From contig CAMNGY010000063.1 in assembly GCA_946538795.1 (NCBI GenBank), positions 1-7,479 on the forward strand: a DNA stretch of 7,479 nucleotides, written 5' to 3'. The position numbers were made by a program, and so were the translations under genes. Below the pieces are notes generated by a model. That model saw nothing but the letters and a program-made list of their open reading frames with translations. It was not told the DNA's origin and made no database searches. Positions 5,604 through 7,479 of this stretch are shown one piece after another; position 1 is the stretch's first letter, and each line of letters starts with the position of its first letter. Source of the stretch: an uncultured Treponema sp. GTDB taxonomy: Bacteria; Spirochaetota; Spirochaetia; Treponematales; Treponemataceae.

Positions 5604-6461
5604 CTAAAACAGGTGCCACACGGCGAAGAAGTGCAGGACGCTTCCCGCCAGGGCAAAAAGGTGGAACACGCTGTGGCACCACTTATATTTGGGCATGAGG
5701 AAAAACAGGCCGCCAAAACTGTAGGCCGCCGCCCCGGCGAGCAGCAGTTTCTCGCTCAGATGGGGCAGTCCGCCAACACCGAACACGGCAAAAAGCAGGA
5801 TGAAAAACCAGCCCAGCACCAGGTAAGCCGCAATGGAAAAGGCCCGTATCTTCTTGCCCAGCGACGAATACAGGGCTATCAGGGCCGCCACGGCAATCCA
5901 GAGGGCAGCGAACAGCAGCCAGGCCGTACGGCCCCCCAGCTCCAGCAGGATGAAGGGAGTGAACGTCCCACCGATCAGGAAGTATATGGCGTCGTGGGTC
6001 AGGATGGAAAAGACCCGCCTGGCCCCGTAGGGATTCATTGCATGGTAGAGGGTGGAAAGGATGTACATGATGAAGTATGACGAGGCATACAGCGTACATG
6101 CGAACACCGAAAGGCCCGCACGGGAAGGGACAGTATGGCTCAGCACCCGTATTATGAGGAGCACCAGCGCGGCTATGCTCAGGCCGGCACCGACCCCGTG
6201 GCTTATGGAGTTGAATATGTCCTCCCCCACAGTGTATTCCCGGGGCATCTTGGAGGAGTACGCTATGCTGGCGGCAAGCTTCTCCGAACGCAGACGCTTC
6301 TTCTGATCCCTGCTAAGGGCAGGCTCGTCATCCTCGCCGTCAAACGATTCCCTCTTGAGCTTTTCAATTTTCTCCTTTGCCTGGGCCTTGACGGTCCTTA
6401 TCGCGGCCTTCTGCTTCGCCTTCAGCGACTTGCGGGTAATGATCGCGGATATATCTGCCAT
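5604..6461 (-). CDS. Hemolysin III family (PAQR/YqfA-like) seven-helix membrane protein with N-terminal extension
   Basis: The 285-residue protein has a core from about 75 to 285 that is a typical hemolysin III/PAQR protein with seven hydrophobic helices. All three PAQR metal-site motifs are present: E80-x3-N84-x3-H88 in GEDIFNSISHGVGAG, S136-x3-H140 in LSTLYHAM, and H263-x3-H267 in KWCHSVFHLFALAGS. FLIGGTFTPF (161-170) is the other family block; it is preceded by THDAIY where DHxAIY is usual. Residues 1-74 are an added cytoplasmic-type segment rich in Lys, Glu and Ala, probably helical, absent from usual family members of about 215 residues. The ATG is supported by GGAG (6472-6469) 7 nt upstream. 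The family name comes from a Bacillus protein reported as haemolytic; its real role in bacteria is unsettled, with a metal-dependent hydrolase suspected. No dedicated terminator separates it from fabD. Confidence 0.9.
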   Translation of the reverse strand: MADISAIITRKSLKAKQKAAIRTVKAQAKEKIEKLKRESFDGEDDEPALSRDQKKRLRSEKLAASIAYSSKMPREYTVGEDIFNSISHGVGAGLSIAALVLLIIRVLSHTVPSRAGLSVFACTLYASSYFIMYILSTLYHAMNPYGARRVFSILTHDAIYFLIGGTFTPFILLELGGRTAWLLFAALWIAVAALIALYSSLGKKIRAFSIAAYLVLGWFFILLFAVFGVGGLPHLSEKLLLAGAAAYSFGGLFFLMPKYKWCHSVFHLFALAGSVLHFFAVWHLF

Positions 6462-6499
6462 GCATGAACTCCAGTTTGCTTTCGCTTTTCTTCTATACC

Positions 6500-6527
6500 A
6501 TTATGACATATTTTATAAAAATGTAAA
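6500..6527 (-). promoter_or_regulatory. Promoter of the hemolysin III family gene
   Basis: Leftward, TTTACA (6527-6522, 5/6) lies 16 nt before CATAAT (6505-6500, 5/6), which is preceded by TG at the extended -10 position (TGTCATAAT). Transcription would start near 6493, about 32 nt before the ATG. The -35 coincides with the T-rich tail of the upstream gene's terminator. Confidence 0.65.
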
Positions 6528-6548
6528 GGGGGCGGACGAGAGGCCCCC
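6516..6548 (-). terminator. Rho-independent terminator after the short-chain dehydrogenase
   Basis: Leftward, GGGGGC (6548-6543), a 9-nt loop and GCCCCC (6533-6528) form a 6-bp all-GC stem, followed at once by TTTACATTTTT (6527-6517). It lies about 40 nt past the dehydrogenase stop codon. The T tract is interrupted by ACA because those bases also serve as the -35 of the next gene. Confidence 0.6.
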
Positions 6549-6589
6549 GCTTGCGCTGTTCAGGTACACTGAGCATGGCGGAGGGGCCG

Positions 6590-7479
6590 TCAGTTGGAAG
6601 GGCGCTTGCAGTAACGCCAGGTGAACCAGGCACCGGCATAACGCCCGACAAAGCGGGATGCGGCGGCCTTGAACTTCCACTTGAAGGCCATTATGGCATA
6701 CAGCTTTCCCTGACGGGACTTCTTAAGGCAGTGGGCGACCGTCTTTTCGGCGGAAAGCCCGTGCCGCACCTCCTTCCTGGCCCCCTTGGAAGCCACGTTC
6801 GCAAACTCCGTGGAAACAGGACCGGGACAGAGGGCAGTCACCTTGATTCCCTTCCCGCTCAGCTCCGCGCGCAAGGCGACAGTGAAACTCAGGACGTAAG
6901 CCTTGCAGGCCCCGTAAACGGCAAAGTTCCCCAAGGGCAGGAAAGATGCCAGGCTCGCGACGTTGATTATCCTGGACCCGCGCCCCATGTACGGCAGGAC
7001 ATAGCCTGTTATCCCCGTCAGGCTGGTGCAGTCCAGGTCCACCATGTCCATCTCGCGCCCGGGGTCAGTACTGGCAAACTCTCCGTAGCTGCCGAAGCCC
7101 GCATTGTTGACCAGCACGCTCACGGTGAAATCCCCCCTGGCCCGCTCCAGGTCCAGCATTTCCTTGACCCGCAGCGCTCCGGCCTTGCCCGCAATGTCAA
7201 GCTGCAAGGGGACAATCCGGGGCACCCCGGTGCCTGTGGCGATGCCTGAGGCGGTGCCTGTGGCGGTAAGTGAGGCTCCGTGACCCACGGAAATATCCGG
7301 GGCGATGCCTGCCCCTGGAGCCGCCCCCCGCTCAATTTCGGCCCGGAGCTGTTCCAGCCGGTCGCCCCGGCGGGCTATGATCCAGATTTCATCGCAGGTC
7401 CCCCTGCCCTCACCGGCAAGCTGGCGGGCAAAGCATTCACCCATGCCGCTGGAAGCTCCGGTAACTATGCAGATTCTCT
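6590..7479 (-). CDS. Short-chain dehydrogenase/reductase (SDR), 5' end beyond the window
   Basis: This is a classical NAD(P)-dependent SDR oxidoreductase. The reading frame is open to the window edge: the 11 residues before the first in-window ATG (7444) read RICIVTGASSG, the start of the cofactor motif TGxxxGxG, so the true start lies just past 7479 and that ATG is internal. From the first visible residue, NNAG is at 124-127 and the catalytic set is Ser175, Tyr188 and Lys192 in a normal S-x12-Y-x3-K spacing (YGACK). CPGPVSTEF (217-225) is the usual post-catalytic loop. ARRGDRL at the end of the second strand could favour NADPH. Between the second and third strands (about 48-88) a Gly/Ala/Thr-rich insertion of roughly 30 residues carries an 8-residue tandem repeat. 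The substrate is unknown. It ends in a terminator, so it is transcribed apart from hlyIII. Confidence 0.92.
   Translation of the reverse strand, partial: RICIVTGASSGMGECFARQLAGEGRGTCDEIWIIARRGDRLEQLRAEIERGAAPGAGIAPDISVGHGASLTATGTASGIATGTGVPRIVPLQLDIAGKAGALRVKEMLDLERARGDFTVSVLVNNAGFGSYGEFASTDPGREMDMVDLDCTSLTGITGYVLPYMGRGSRIINVASLASFLPLGNFAVYGACKAYVLSFTVALRAELSGKGIKVTALCPGPVSTEFANVASKGARKEVRHGLSAEKTVAHCLKKSRQGKLYAIMAFKWKFKAAASRFVGRYAGAWFTWRYCKRPSN
7229..7276. repeat. Two 24-bp tandem repeats inside the SDR gene
   Basis: Units 7229-7252 and 7253-7276 share GGTGCCTGTGGCG at the start and TGAGGC at the end, differing only in the centre. They are in frame and encode ASGIATGT and ASLTATGT. The 11-mer GGCGATGCCTG of the first unit recurs at 7301-7311, a further in-frame echo (63 bp away). 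The pattern suggests replication slippage expanded a surface loop. Confidence 0.75.

Overview
This 7.5-kb window is ordinary-looking bacterial chromosome: one tRNA cut by the window edge, six protein genes (one running off the right edge), and short intergenic gaps carrying recognisable promoters and terminators. GC content is moderate to high. Isoleucine ATA and arginine AGG codons are used freely, Shine-Dalgarno sites are mostly good, and promoters resemble the sigma-70 consensus. My tentative guess is a host-associated anaerobe such as a Treponema-like spirochaete, with a Firmicute as the alternative. That guess rests on the general look of the proteins and is weak.

Layout, left to right. 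(1) A CAT-anticodon tRNA on the minus strand (1-72), probably the lysidine-modified tRNA-Ile2, with a good promoter at 93-122. (2) A 288-bp leader region holding a GC-rich imperfect repeat and a strong hairpin, ahead of putP, a sodium/proline symporter (361-1869, plus). (3) A convergent gap with a 39-bp near-perfect palindrome flanked by 5-bp direct repeats, then a rho-independent terminator. (4) A MATE efflux transporter (2059-3507, minus), divergent from an AraC-family regulator with an N-terminal cupin (3601-4503, plus). They share a 93-bp control region with overlapping -10 elements and a 10-bp palindrome. (5) fabD, malonyl-CoA:ACP transacylase (4513-5466, minus), converging on araC with only 9 bp between stop codons and carrying a near-consensus promoter of its own. 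(6) A hemolysin III/PAQR-family membrane protein with an unusual charged N-terminal extension (5604-6461, minus). (7) A short-chain dehydrogenase (6590 to beyond 7479, minus) with a repeat-built insertion.

The genes look mostly like independent transcription units: fabD, hlyIII and the tRNA each have their own promoter, and the SDR ends in a terminator. The only pair with an obvious regulatory link is the divergent AraC/MATE pair, where the regulator plausibly controls the pump.

I found no phage, IS element, CRISPR array, toxin-antitoxin pair, defence island or biosynthetic cluster, and nothing I would call a previously undescribed system. The observations most worth a second look are the flanked palindrome at 1872-1920, the repeat-expanded loop in the SDR, the extended hemolysin III N-terminus, and the AraC/MATE control region with its start codon lacking a Shine-Dalgarno site.
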